Shown here one piece after another: positions 1 to 5,505 of a stretch of 8,167 bases of DNA. Location of the stretch: assembly GCA_937907415.1 (NCBI GenBank), contig CALCHY010000272.1, forward strand, positions 1 through 8,167, read 5' to 3'. Position 1 is the first letter of the stretch. Each line of letters opens with the position of its first letter. The position numbers were made by a program, and so were the translations under genes. The DNA is from an uncultured Trueperaceae bacterium. GTDB taxonomy: Bacteria; Deinococcota; Deinococci; Deinococcales; Trueperaceae. The notes beneath the pieces are model-generated. The model made no database searches and was not told where the DNA came from. It saw only the letters and a list, made by a program, of their open reading frames with translations.

Positions 1-83
1 CTTGACTCAAGGTTACGTGAGCCGAGCAGGGACTTATTACCTGGAGCGCCGCCCAGCGTGCCACAGGCCCCGGTTTCTAGACA

Positions 84-97
84 GCCACTTAAGTGGC
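84..97. repeat. 14-bp perfect palindrome
   Basis: GCCACTTAAGTGGC reads the same on both strands. It sits just inside the left end of the IS remnant and 30 bp before the orfA start. It may be part of the old IS promoter or end structure, or chance. Confidence 0.35.
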
Positions 98-127
98 AAG
101 CGGTACGCCTGCCAAAATGGGTGGGGG

Positions 128-1173
128 ATGAAGAGAAAGTGTCTGAATCGCTTGCCGGAGTTCAAGGCAAAGGCCGCGTTGGACATGGCGCGCGAGGAAA
201 AGGCCATTGCGTAAGTGGCGCGGGAGTGCGGGGGCATGCCAACCAGATCGGCGCCTGGGAGCTGCGGCTCTTGGAAGGCGTCTCGAGCTTGTTCACGCCC
301 GCCGCCGAGCGTAAGCGCGACAGCGAGGCGGACGCCAAGGAGCACGAGCTGTCGGTCACGAAGTAGCGGGGGCTGCTTTCCGTGAACTGCTCGAGCGTCA
401 ACTACCAGCCGCTGGCGGTGTCAGCGGAGGACCTAGAGATCATGCGGGCCATGGACGAGATCCACCTGCTGCGGCCGCTCCAGGTCAGCCGGCGGCTAGT
501 GGATGAACTCACCAAGCAGGGACTCGAAGTCAACCGCTAGCGCGTGCCGCGACTGATACGCATGATGAACCTTAGCCCCATCTACCCTCTGCCGCGTACC
601 AAAAAGCGCGGGGCTGGGGCGAGCCACAATGCCTACCCGTACCTGCTGGACGGGCTAGCAATCGACCGCCCGAACCAGGTTCGGACCAGCGAAATACCCG
701 ACATCACCATGGCCGCTAGCTGGTCGGCATAATCAACGTGTACAGCCGCCTGCTGCTCGCCTGGTGGCAATCGAACAGCCTGGCCGCGCGCCGACGCCCT
801 GGAGGAGGCTCTGGAACGTAATGAGCGGCCGTAGAACTTCCAAGGCGACCAGGACAGCCAGTTCCCCTCACACGCTTCCACCAGCGCAATGGAGGCCCAG
901 AACAACCGAATCAGCATGGACGGGAAGGGCCCTTGGCGAGACAACGAGTTCATAGAACTCCGGTGGTACCTGTTCCGGTGGTACCAATAATACGAGCACG
1001 TCTACCTGCACGCCTACGACGACCTGTGCATCGCCCGGAAGAGAATCGGCGCCTACAGTGAGTACTACCACCACGAACTACGGCACTCCAGCCTCGACAG
1101 GCTCACGCCCGTTCAGGCTTACGAACAGAACCAGCCACTTGCCGCAGCGTCGCACCCACCCCTGCTGGCATAG
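128..1173 (+). pseudogene. IS3-family transposase remnant (orfA + orfB)
   Basis: Joining frames by eye restores an IS3-type transposase. The orfA part begins at 128 (MKRKCLNRLPEFKAKAALDM) and continues, after a TAA at 212 and a one-base shift near 230-236, as HANQIGAWELRLLEG. A TAG at 364 follows. The orfB part contains YQPLAVSAEDLEIMRAMDEI, then a TAG at 538 where a Lys codon is usual, then RMMNLSPIYPLPRT and YPYLLDGLAIDRPNQV. Further shifts lie near 715-728 (after the frame meets TAA at 730) and near 785. From 790 to the TAG at 1171 one frame continues, interrupted by TAG 832 and TAA 988, with DNEFIE and IGAYSEYYHHELRHSSLDRLTPVQAYE. The first catalytic Asp of the DDE triad appears changed to Glu (TSEIPD for the usual STDITYIP); the DQ and the FIE glutamate remain. 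A 15-bp partial tandem duplication lies near 959-986. It is clearly dead; the family call is by motif recognition. Confidence 0.88.
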
Positions 1174-1280
1174 CCTTACGCCCCGCACCGTAGGAGTCGT
1201 GGTAACACTTAGGAACTAAGGGAAGACTGTCAAAACATGGGGTCCAAGGCTACGCTACGGTCAGAACGCTGTGAGTCACC

Positions 1281-1302
1281 GCTTGACATAAGTAATGTAA
1301 GC
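1281..1302 (+). promoter_or_regulatory. Possible promoter/operator before the nuclease gene
   Basis: A consensus-like TTGACA (1283-1288) lies inside an imperfect inverted repeat: GCTTGACAT (1281-1289) faces ATGTAAGC (1295-1302), with one bulged G. No good -10 hexamer occurs 16-18 bp downstream of TTGACA, where the sequence is G-rich and part of a hairpin. TAATGT (1293-1298) fits TAnnnT but lacks a matching -35. This is therefore a candidate control site, not a confident promoter. The gap from 1247 to 1360 holds nothing else except the hairpin listed next. Confidence 0.3.
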
Positions 1303-1305
1303 GAA

Positions 1306-1324
1306 CGGAGGGCGAAGCCCTCCG
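1306..1324 (+). other. 8-bp stem, GAA-loop hairpin in the leader of the nuclease gene
   Basis: CGGAGGGC (1306-1313) pairs perfectly with GCCCTCCG (1317-1324) around a GAA loop. No T-run follows on either strand, so it is not a typical intrinsic terminator. It lies 36 bp upstream of the chosen start codon and would be in the 5' leader if transcription starts at or before 1300. It could be an RNA stability element or a leftover of the IS/island junction. Confidence 0.4.
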
Positions 1325-1360
1325 CCGACCGGACCAACCACGGCGATGAAGGGGGACACA

Positions 1361-2485
1361 ATGAGCAAGGAGTTCCAATCGAAGGTCGTTGAGTACGCGA
1401 AGACCGCTGTGAACCGTGCCAATCGCGCCACCAGCGAAGAAGCTACAAAGCAGTACCTCGTGCTGCCCTTCTTCCAGTTCCTCGGCTATGACCCCCTCAA
1501 CCCCGATGAGATCATCCCCGAGAGCCAGGCCTCCTTCTCAGACAAGTTCAAGAACCGCGTTGACTACGCAATCTGTCACGACGGCAACGCAGTGATCGCG
1601 GTCGAATGCAAACGCACAGGCGCGCTCACAGAGAGCCACCGCGGTGAACTCAAGGGCTACTTCAACGCCGTACCAACTACAAAGCTCGGCATCCTCACCG
1701 ACGGACTCATGTTCGAGCTCTACTCGGACACCAACGCCGAGAACATGATGGACGACGAACCCTACGTCACCATCGACCTTGCCGCCATCGCGAACGGCGA
1801 CGTTGACGAGAACAGCCTCGACGCCCTATCCCGGCTTCGCAAGGGCACCTTCGACCCCCAGAACGTCGGCGCCGAAGCGAAACGCAAGATCTTCATCTCC
1901 CGCTATATTGAGGTCCTTGACACCCTGATGAAGGAACCAACGGAGGAGTTCACGCGCTTCCTACTCGACGCGGCCAAGGTCGAAGGGCGACGCACGGCCC
2001 GGCTCGTCGAAGAACACCAGCCCATCGTCCGCGACTCCATCTCCCTGCTCGTCGACAAGATCATCCTCGACCGAGTTGGTTTCGCGCAGAGAGAAGACCT
2101 CGTCAGGGTCTCAACGGCTGGTCCACAAATCACGCCTCCAGCCCCAGAATCAGCCCCGCCCGCCGACGAAACCGAGGGCATCATCACCACGGACGCCGAG
2201 TTGCGCATCTTCCAGCATGCCGTCACCCGGCTCTCGTTCCTGGTGCAAGACGAAGCTCACTACCGCGAACTGTCGAACCTCGAATGGCGCGACTTCAAGA
2301 CCACCTTCATCGTCTACTACAAGCAAGCCCGCCGCGGACGCCTCTTCACCTTCCGCGAAGGACCCAGCGGAGAGTTCCGCTTCGAGTTCTCCCCCGACGG
2401 GAACCAAGTTGAGACAACTGACCTCTTAAGCATCGACGAGCCATTACTCGCCTCTTACTTGGCAGCCCTTGAAGCAGCTAAGTGA
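1361..2485 (+). CDS. HsdR-N-like PD-(D/E)XK nuclease, stand-alone
   Basis: A 374-residue protein whose first ~170 residues resemble the N-terminal nuclease domain of type I restriction R subunits and stand-alone relatives often annotated as type I restriction endonuclease or COG4748-like. Visible core: a leading helix with E26/E27 and ATKQYLVLPFFQFLGYDP, D68 in NRVDYAI, and E82-x-K84 in VIAVECKRTG, followed by GYFNA...KLGILTDGLMFELYSD. This is the D...ExK layout of metal-dependent DNA cleavage. The helicase motor of full HsdR (about 1000 residues) is absent. Residues 170-245 look helical; a Pro-rich linker near 254-267 leads to a C-terminal domain of unknown role. Start 1361 is preferred over ATG 1346 because AAGGGGGA (1349-1356) is well placed for 1361 and would lie inside the gene otherwise. 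No methyltransferase or specificity subunit is in the window. An anti-phage or type IV-like role is inference. Confidence 0.75.
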   Translation: MSKEFQSKVVEYAKTAVNRANRATSEEATKQYLVLPFFQFLGYDPLNPDEIIPESQASFSDKFKNRVDYAICHDGNAVIAVECKRTGALTESHRGELKGYFNAVPTTKLGILTDGLMFELYSDTNAENMMDDEPYVTIDLAAIANGDVDENSLDALSRLRKGTFDPQNVGAEAKRKIFISRYIEVLDTLMKEPTEEFTRFLLDAAKVEGRRTARLVEEHQPIVRDSISLLVDKIILDRVGFAQREDLVRVSTAGPQITPPAPESAPPADETEGIITTDAELRIFQHAVTRLSFLVQDEAHYRELSNLEWRDFKTTFIVYYKQARRGRLFTFREGPSGEFRFEFSPDGNQVETTDLLSIDEPLLASYLAALEAAK

Positions 2486-2698
2486 GCGCCCTCCTTCGTG
2501 GCGTGACGGTGGCGAACTGGACGCGAGCGCCAGGATTCAGGTGACCAACGGCGAACCCCGCTACTTCCAAGCACCAGACGGCAGCAGAGTCCTCGGCAAA
2601 GTCATACACAGGCTATTGAAGGGAAAAGAGTCTCGTGACGCTCCGCGTGGCAGCATCTAGGAACACGAGCGCCGAGGAAAGCTAGAAGGGGGAACAAA
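2486..2698 (+). other. Intergenic gap with an unconvincing 63-codon frame
   Basis: A frame running 2469-2660, overlapping the end of the nuclease gene, would encode 63 residues including GEPRYFQAPDGSRVLGKVIH. It has no Shine-Dalgarno, begins inside the preceding gene, and I recognise no family. It could be a small gene or the eroded end of an older one. The last 15 bp (2684-2698) carry the strong ribosome binding site of the next gene. No terminator-like hairpin with a T-run is evident. Confidence 0.25.
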
Positions 2699-3103
2699 AT
2701 GTCAGACGAGCAAAGCGCGCCAACTCAGTTCAACCCGCTTGCAGGCGGCGTGAAGATTCTCCTAGCCTTAGTTGCCATCCTCGTCGCGGTTTTCGCCTGC
2801 AACTCCAATAATCCCGGCACGACTAAACCCACCAGCTCTTCAAGCGAAACCATCCGCCTGGTAGACGGCAACACGGTCAGCAAATACGCGGCGCAGACGA
2901 TGTGCGAGAGCGAAATTATAGACCGTCTGGTGTCCCCTGGCAGCGCGAAGTTCCAGCGACCCACTTGGCTTAAGACTGGCAATCAATGGCGGGTCACGAG
3001 CGTGGTCGATTCCCAAAACTCATTTGGTGCTCTGCTACGGACCACTTGGCTCTGCGTCCTCGATGGCACGGCTGACACAATCACCGTCGAGCAACAGCGA
3101 TGA
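2699..3103 (+). CDS. Membrane-anchored or lipoprotein-like exported protein, unknown function
   Basis: A 134-residue protein with a hydrophilic N-terminus (1-16), one hydrophobic segment (about 17-33, GVKILLALVAILVAVFA), Cys34, a Ser/Thr-rich linker (39-50) and a small outer domain (50-134). The segment may be a membrane anchor. VFAC is only a weak lipobox, so lipidation at Cys34 is uncertain. The outer domain has Cys69 and Cys119, which could form a disulfide, and the pattern C-ESEIIDRLVSPGSAKF ... W-RVTSVVDSQNSFGALLRT. I have an impression of this SAKF...VDSQNSFGA pattern in uncharacterised mobile-element proteins but cannot name a family. Start 2699 is supported by AAGGGGGAA at 2686-2694. 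Its TGA overlaps an ATG (ATGA, 3100-3103) that opens a 22-codon frame carrying the repeated tail. Confidence 0.75.
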   Translation: MSDEQSAPTQFNPLAGGVKILLALVAILVAVFACNSNNPGTTKPTSSSSETIRLVDGNTVSKYAAQTMCESEIIDRLVSPGSAKFQRPTWLKTGNQWRVTSVVDSQNSFGALLRTTWLCVLDGTADTITVEQQR

Positions 3104-3168
3104 GCGACGACCAAGTCCGCATCATCGGCCAAGTCTACGGACGCGTCGACTACGCAGAAAATCACTGA
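3100..3168 (+). CDS. Tiny 22-codon frame ending in the repeated tail GQVYGRVDYAENH
   Basis: ATG 3100 overlaps the upstream stop in an ATGA arrangement that would allow coupled translation. The peptide begins MSDDQVRI and ends GQVYGRVDYAENH. It has no independent Shine-Dalgarno. The last 13 codons plus stop (3127-3168) recur at 3829-3870 with almost only synonymous changes, so this frame was under protein-level constraint at some time. It could be a real micropeptide, or the surviving 3' end of a larger gene lost by deletion. Its start MSDDQ resembles the MSDEQ start of the gene just upstream, which may be chance. Confidence 0.4.
   Translation: MSDDQVRIIGQVYGRVDYAENH
3127..3168 (+). repeat. 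42-bp coding direct repeat, copy 1
   Basis: Matches 3829-3870 at 36 of 42 positions, starting at GGCCAAGTCTACGGACGCGT and ending at the TGA stop. Four of the six differences are synonymous third-position changes, one is AAT/ATT (Asn/Ile) and one is TGA/TAA. The two copies are 702 bp apart and bracket the exported-protein gene at 3193-3825. Confidence 0.9.
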
Positions 3169-3192
3169 GAGTGCAGACCGAAAGGGGGAGAC

Positions 3193-3825
3193 ATGAAAGC
3201 AATCCGACAACTCGCGGTGCTCCTGGCCGCATCACTCGTTAGCGCGTCGCTCGCAGAAGTACCAATTCGGGCATACCGCGACATCAACTTCGGTGATTCG
3301 CAAGGTGAGGTCGCGCAGAAGATACTCGACGACGACACCATTCGCGACAGATCAGGATCACGCTTTACGGGCCAACACGCCCTCTCAGCGATAGTCAGCT
3401 ACTTCCCTTCCGGTGCGAGTTTCTCAACCGTAATCGGGGGCGAACGATACGGCGTCGCTTTCCAATTCTTCGACAACAAGCTCTACCGCATTCGCTTTGT
3501 CAGCGACCCATATTCCGCCTCATACTTCGATACGACCGTCAAGCAACTCCGAGACAACCTGGCGACCGTCATCACCCAAGCGCACGGAAAACCCACACGC
3601 ACCCACGCCGTTGACTTCTTCGACACGCAAGCCGGATACATCCGCTTCAGCCATCAGTGGGCCACTAACGCCGACGGCGTCGCATACAACGTTGGTATCG
3701 GCGAGTCCAGCTCCCAATACTACGCAGCGCTAGACGTCGAATGGTCCTGGATGGTGAGCTTCATCGCCCAGTCAGAACAGGACACGAAGCAATCTCAACA
3801 ACACGACGCCGCCGGGGACTTCTAG
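3193..3825 (+). CDS. Secreted protein with signal peptide, unknown function
   Basis: A 210-residue protein. Residues 1-21 form a signal peptide: K2 and R5, a hydrophobic core (QLAVLLAASLVSAS), and likely cleavage after S-L-A21. The mature part opens with RDINFGDSQGEVAQKIL and continues with an aromatic-rich beta pattern (FQFFDNKLYRIRFVSD), a helix (TTVKQLRDNLATVITQAHGKPT) and IRFSHQWATNADGVAYNVGI. The order FGDS...EV / NKLYRIRF / L...HGKPT is like small periplasmic or lipoprotein domains in which a short strand-helix unit ends in GKPT. I cannot assign a role. Residues about 193-210 are a polar Gln/Asp/Ser tail. Start 3193 is fixed by AAAGGGGGAG at 3181-3190. The second copy of the repeated tail follows its TAG stop in the same reading frame, giving GDF-stop-LGQVYGRVDYAEIH-stop. 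Confidence 0.75.
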   Translation: MKAIRQLAVLLAASLVSASLAEVPIRAYRDINFGDSQGEVAQKILDDDTIRDRSGSRFTGQHALSAIVSYFPSGASFSTVIGGERYGVAFQFFDNKLYRIRFVSDPYSASYFDTTVKQLRDNLATVITQAHGKPTRTHAVDFFDTQAGYIRFSHQWATNADGVAYNVGIGESSSQYYAALDVEWSWMVSFIAQSEQDTKQSQQHDAAGDF

Positions 3826-3828
3826 CTA

Positions 3829-3870
3829 GGCCAAGTCTATGGACGCGTGGATTACGCAGAGATTCACTAA
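3829..3870 (+). repeat. 42-bp coding direct repeat, copy 2
   Basis: Second copy of the sequence at 3127-3168, translating as GQVYGRVDYAEIH-stop (TAA). It lies in frame with the upstream secreted-protein gene but is separated from it by TAG at 3823-3825 and one CTA codon. It has no start codon of its own. It is either an untranslated relic of a longer gene end or a C-terminal extension reachable only by reading through the TAG. Confidence 0.9.
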
Positions 3871-3973
3871 CGGTAACCATGCGCCGAACTAAGGGAAGGC
3901 TTAGGCAGCAGGGGGCGAATTGAGGGCGAGAGTGAGCGAGGGAGGGGATCTCGGAGCGATGCGTTCTTCATTA

Positions 3974-3987
3974 CCCCTATATTGGGG
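3974..3987. promoter_or_regulatory. CCCC-TATATT-GGGG near-palindrome upstream of the TAC operon
   Basis: CCCCTATATTGGGG is symmetric at 12 of 14 positions. It contains CCTATAT (3976-3982), the same as one half of the ATATAGG-N6-CCTATAT motif that I recall being reported for M. tuberculosis HigA. The site is about 75 bp before the toxin start and just upstream of a candidate promoter, a reasonable place for antitoxin binding. The functional reading is inference. Confidence 0.35.
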
Positions 3988-3988
3988 C

Positions 3989-4018
3989 TTCACACCAGAG
4001 GCATGCGTGTGTCATATT
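3989..4018 (+). promoter_or_regulatory. Candidate promoter of the TAC operon
   Basis: TTCACA (3989-3994) and CATATT (4013-4018) are spaced by 18 bp and lie 45 bp before the toxin start, between two dyad sites. This is the best promoter-like pair in the 190-bp gap from 3871 to 4062. Neither hexamer is a full consensus match. Confidence 0.35.
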
Positions 4019-4033
4019 CTGGACACCTGCACC

Positions 4034-4047
4034 TTAGGAAATCCTAA
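4034..4047. promoter_or_regulatory. Operator-like dyad TTAGGA-AA-TCCTAA
   Basis: TTAGGA (4034-4039) and TCCTAA (4042-4047) are perfect inverted arms around AA, ending 15 bp before the toxin ATG and just downstream of the candidate -10. Such placement is typical for autorepression of toxin-antitoxin operons by the HTH antitoxin. GAGG at 4051-4054 then serves as ribosome binding site. Confidence 0.5.
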
Positions 4048-4062
4048 AGTGAGGCGTGGGCA

Positions 4063-4422
4063 ATGAATTCTCCCTACCAGGTCACCTGGCATTGGCACGG
4101 GGGGACAACCAACCAAGCCAGGACGCTCGTCGAAGGGCTGTCCAAGCAATGCGCGAAGAAGTACGAGAAGCTGAAGCGAAACCTCAGCTTCATGGGACCA
4201 CAACTAGCCCACACCGAGATGTTTGGCCACATAGACGGAGACATCTGGGAGTTACGGGAGTTATGCGACAGCGGAGCCCTACGCATCTACCTGTTCCGGG
4301 ACGGCAACGTCTACTACCTAGCCACTGCTGAGATCAAGAACAACGGTAGGAACCAGGCCAACTCGAGCCTCATCAAGAAAGCCCAAGAATGCTGCGACGA
4401 GCACAAAAGGAGCCGAGGATGA
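4063..4422 (+). CDS. higB: HigB/RelE-type toxin of a TAC module
   Basis: A 119-residue protein with the RelE/ParE-superfamily (HigB, Gp49-like) signature: helices at 16-40, LSFMGPQLAHTEMFGHIDGDIWELRELCDSGALRIYLFRDGNVYYLATAEIKN at 41-93, then a C-terminal helix. The diagnostic core is IWELR (61-65), the Gly-x-Leu-Arg-Ile-Tyr strand (71-76) and a following strand before the basic IKNN. In this family the toxin cleaves mRNA, usually on the ribosome; activity here is inferred. Start 4063 has GAGG at 4051-4054. Its stop overlaps the antitoxin ATG by ATGA (4419-4422), and the toxin-first order is typical of HigBA. The chaperone gene two positions on makes the call more specific. Confidence 0.82.
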   Translation: MNSPYQVTWHWHGGTTNQARTLVEGLSKQCAKKYEKLKRNLSFMGPQLAHTEMFGHIDGDIWELRELCDSGALRIYLFRDGNVYYLATAEIKNNGRNQANSSLIKKAQECCDEHKRSRG

Positions 4423-4937
4423 CGAACACTCACGCGAACAAAGCGATCCCCCAAGATGAGAAGATTAGTGCCGAACTCGCCGAGTTCCTCTGGGAGGAAG
4501 TTAACTCCGACATCGGCGCGAGCCTGAAGAAGGCGCGAGATACTCGACGCATGCTTCAGGCAGAAGTCGCGAAGGTCATGGGAGTCCAGGCGTCCAGAGT
4601 GTCTCAGATTGAATCGACCAAGGGCATCTCCATGACGCTCGACGTGCTCGCCCGATACGTCGCCGCTCTCGGATACCGACTCGACGTTGACATCGTCGAC
4701 CCCGAAACCGACGCGATAGTCGCGGTCCTCCCCATAGTGCCGCTATCCTTCATGCCGATCGCAGAGGTCGAGGCGCGAGCTCAAGTGGAAGACGACAATC
4801 TCACCGTGACTACCTCCGTGAGCAAGCCTCTCCCGCGGCGAAGACCCGCACCTTCGTCGCAGCCGTGGCGGGGTCGACCCGGCGACTGGATAGCGCGCGA
4901 GGAGAAGGGTGACAATGAATACCTCGCAGCCGCCTGA
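4419..4937 (+). CDS. higA: HigA-type HTH antitoxin with C-terminal chaperone-addiction-like extension
   Basis: A 172-residue protein. Residues about 31-90 are an Xre/Cro helix-turn-helix domain (SLKKARDTRRMLQAEVAKVM, then GVQASRVSQIE, TLDVLARYVAALGY), expected to bind the operator upstream of the toxin and to neutralise the toxin. Plain HigA antitoxins are often about 95-120 residues; here about 80 more follow, mostly polar and probably disordered, with a Pro/Arg stretch (137-144) and Trp150 and Trp157 in QPWRGRPGDWIAREE. In M. tuberculosis HigA1 a similar tail (ChAD) makes the antitoxin unstable unless the SecB-like chaperone binds it; this is the likely role here. Start 4419 has AAAAGGAG at 4405-4412 and overlaps the toxin stop; an in-frame ATG at 4389 lies inside the toxin gene and is less likely. 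It overlaps the next gene by 23 nt. Confidence 0.85.
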   Translation: MTNTHANKAIPQDEKISAELAEFLWEEVNSDIGASLKKARDTRRMLQAEVAKVMGVQASRVSQIESTKGISMTLDVLARYVAALGYRLDVDIVDPETDAIVAVLPIVPLSFMPIAEVEARAQVEDDNLTVTTSVSKPLPRRRPAPSSQPWRGRPGDWIAREEKGDNEYLAAA

Positions 4938-5487
4938 GGCCGAGCAAGGCCGAGTTGGCAACATACACATCGACCCTGGCGTCGTGGAAATCGTCAAACT
5001 TCACTTCGACGACCTTCGCGGGCGCACTGCCCAGGCGCGGACCGCAGAGCAAGGCACCCCCGACAGCCCCGCGGAACCCACCCTGCGATTCGACTATTCG
5101 ACTGGGCGTGTGGCCAAAGACGCGATAGTAGCAGCGCTTCAACTCGTGATTGAAGCGCCCGAGACGGCATCGCTCACCGTCGCGGCGAAGACGCGCATCA
5201 CCGTCACCATCTCTGAGGATGCAGCGCTCGACGTCGACGTTGAGCTCGCCAAGATCGCATCACAGATGGGCCCGGTCATCATCTACCCGTACCTGCGGGA
5301 GGTTATCGCGGACGTAACGCGACGGGCGGGCATGCCTCCACTGACCCTGCCGATCTACCAGATCGGGACGTTCTTCAAGATCGACCCGAAGTCCCTCGCC
5401 CTTTCAGCAAGTCCTAGACAGAGGATGAAGTCTGCAAAAAAGGCGCCGGCTACGGCTAGCCGAAAGAAGCCAGTAGCGAAAGGCTAG
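4915..5487 (+). CDS. SecB-like chaperone of a toxin-antitoxin-chaperone system
   Basis: A 190-residue protein. The C-terminal half carries the SecB fold signature: IYPYLREVIADVTRRAGMPP (123-142) then LTLPIYQIGTFF, matching the PYaRE...PxLxL pattern of SecB and very close to the YPYIRE...LPPLTLEI stretch I recall from M. tuberculosis Rv1957. Before it, TLRFDYSTGRVAKDAIVAAL and TRITVTISEDAALDVDVELA fit SecB-like beta strands. Residues 170-190 form a Lys/Ala-rich basic tail not typical of SecB. The expected role is to bind the tail of the antitoxin encoded just before, preventing its aggregation and degradation. Start ATG 4915 is chosen because AGGAGAAGG (4900-4908) is spaced 6 nt from it; GTG 4909 abuts the site. 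The 23-nt overlap with the antitoxin gene suggests coupled translation. It could instead be a general SecB paralogue, but the operon position argues against that. Confidence 0.83.
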   Translation: MNTSQPPEAEQGRVGNIHIDPGVVEIVKLHFDDLRGRTAQARTAEQGTPDSPAEPTLRFDYSTGRVAKDAIVAALQLVIEAPETASLTVAAKTRITVTISEDAALDVDVELAKIASQMGPVIIYPYLREVIADVTRRAGMPPLTLPIYQIGTFFKIDPKSLALSASPRQRMKSAKKAPATASRKKPVAKG

Positions 5488-5505
5488 GCCGACCACCTGC
5501 TACGG

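Larger units (their letters stand above)
59..1246 (+). mobile_element. Degraded IS3-family insertion sequence
   Basis: The span holds a broken IS3-type orfA/orfB transposase flanked by weakly matching inverted ends. Reading inward, the left end (about 59-84) has CCCC, a T-rich step and GACAG. The right end, read inward on the minus strand from 1246, is TGGACCCCATGTTTTGACAG. CCCC...TTT...GACAG is the shape I expect for IS3-family ends. The resulting length of about 1.19 kb is at the low end for the family, and sequence seems to be missing at the orfA/orfB junction. I see no convincing target-site duplication. The exact ends are uncertain by several bases, and the left end could be 64 rather than 59. 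The element cannot make an intact transposase. Confidence 0.6.

Noticed and set aside
633..1074. Minus-strand open frames across the IS remnant
   Set aside because: The plus strand reconstructs a transposase through the whole region; the antisense frames have no independent support.
1346..1360. Upstream ATG at 1346 as the nuclease start
   Set aside because: The ribosome binding site AAGGGGGA (1349-1356) lies downstream of this ATG and is placed for ATG 1361.
2469..2660. 63-codon plus-strand frame as a confident gene
   Set aside because: It starts inside the nuclease gene without a Shine-Dalgarno, and no family is recognised. It is kept only as a low-confidence note on the gap.
3127..3870. 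CRISPR array or integron attC-type cassette repeats
   Set aside because: Only two copies exist, 702 bp apart. They are translated-type repeats with codon-structured differences and have no attC-like imperfect palindrome or regular spacer length.
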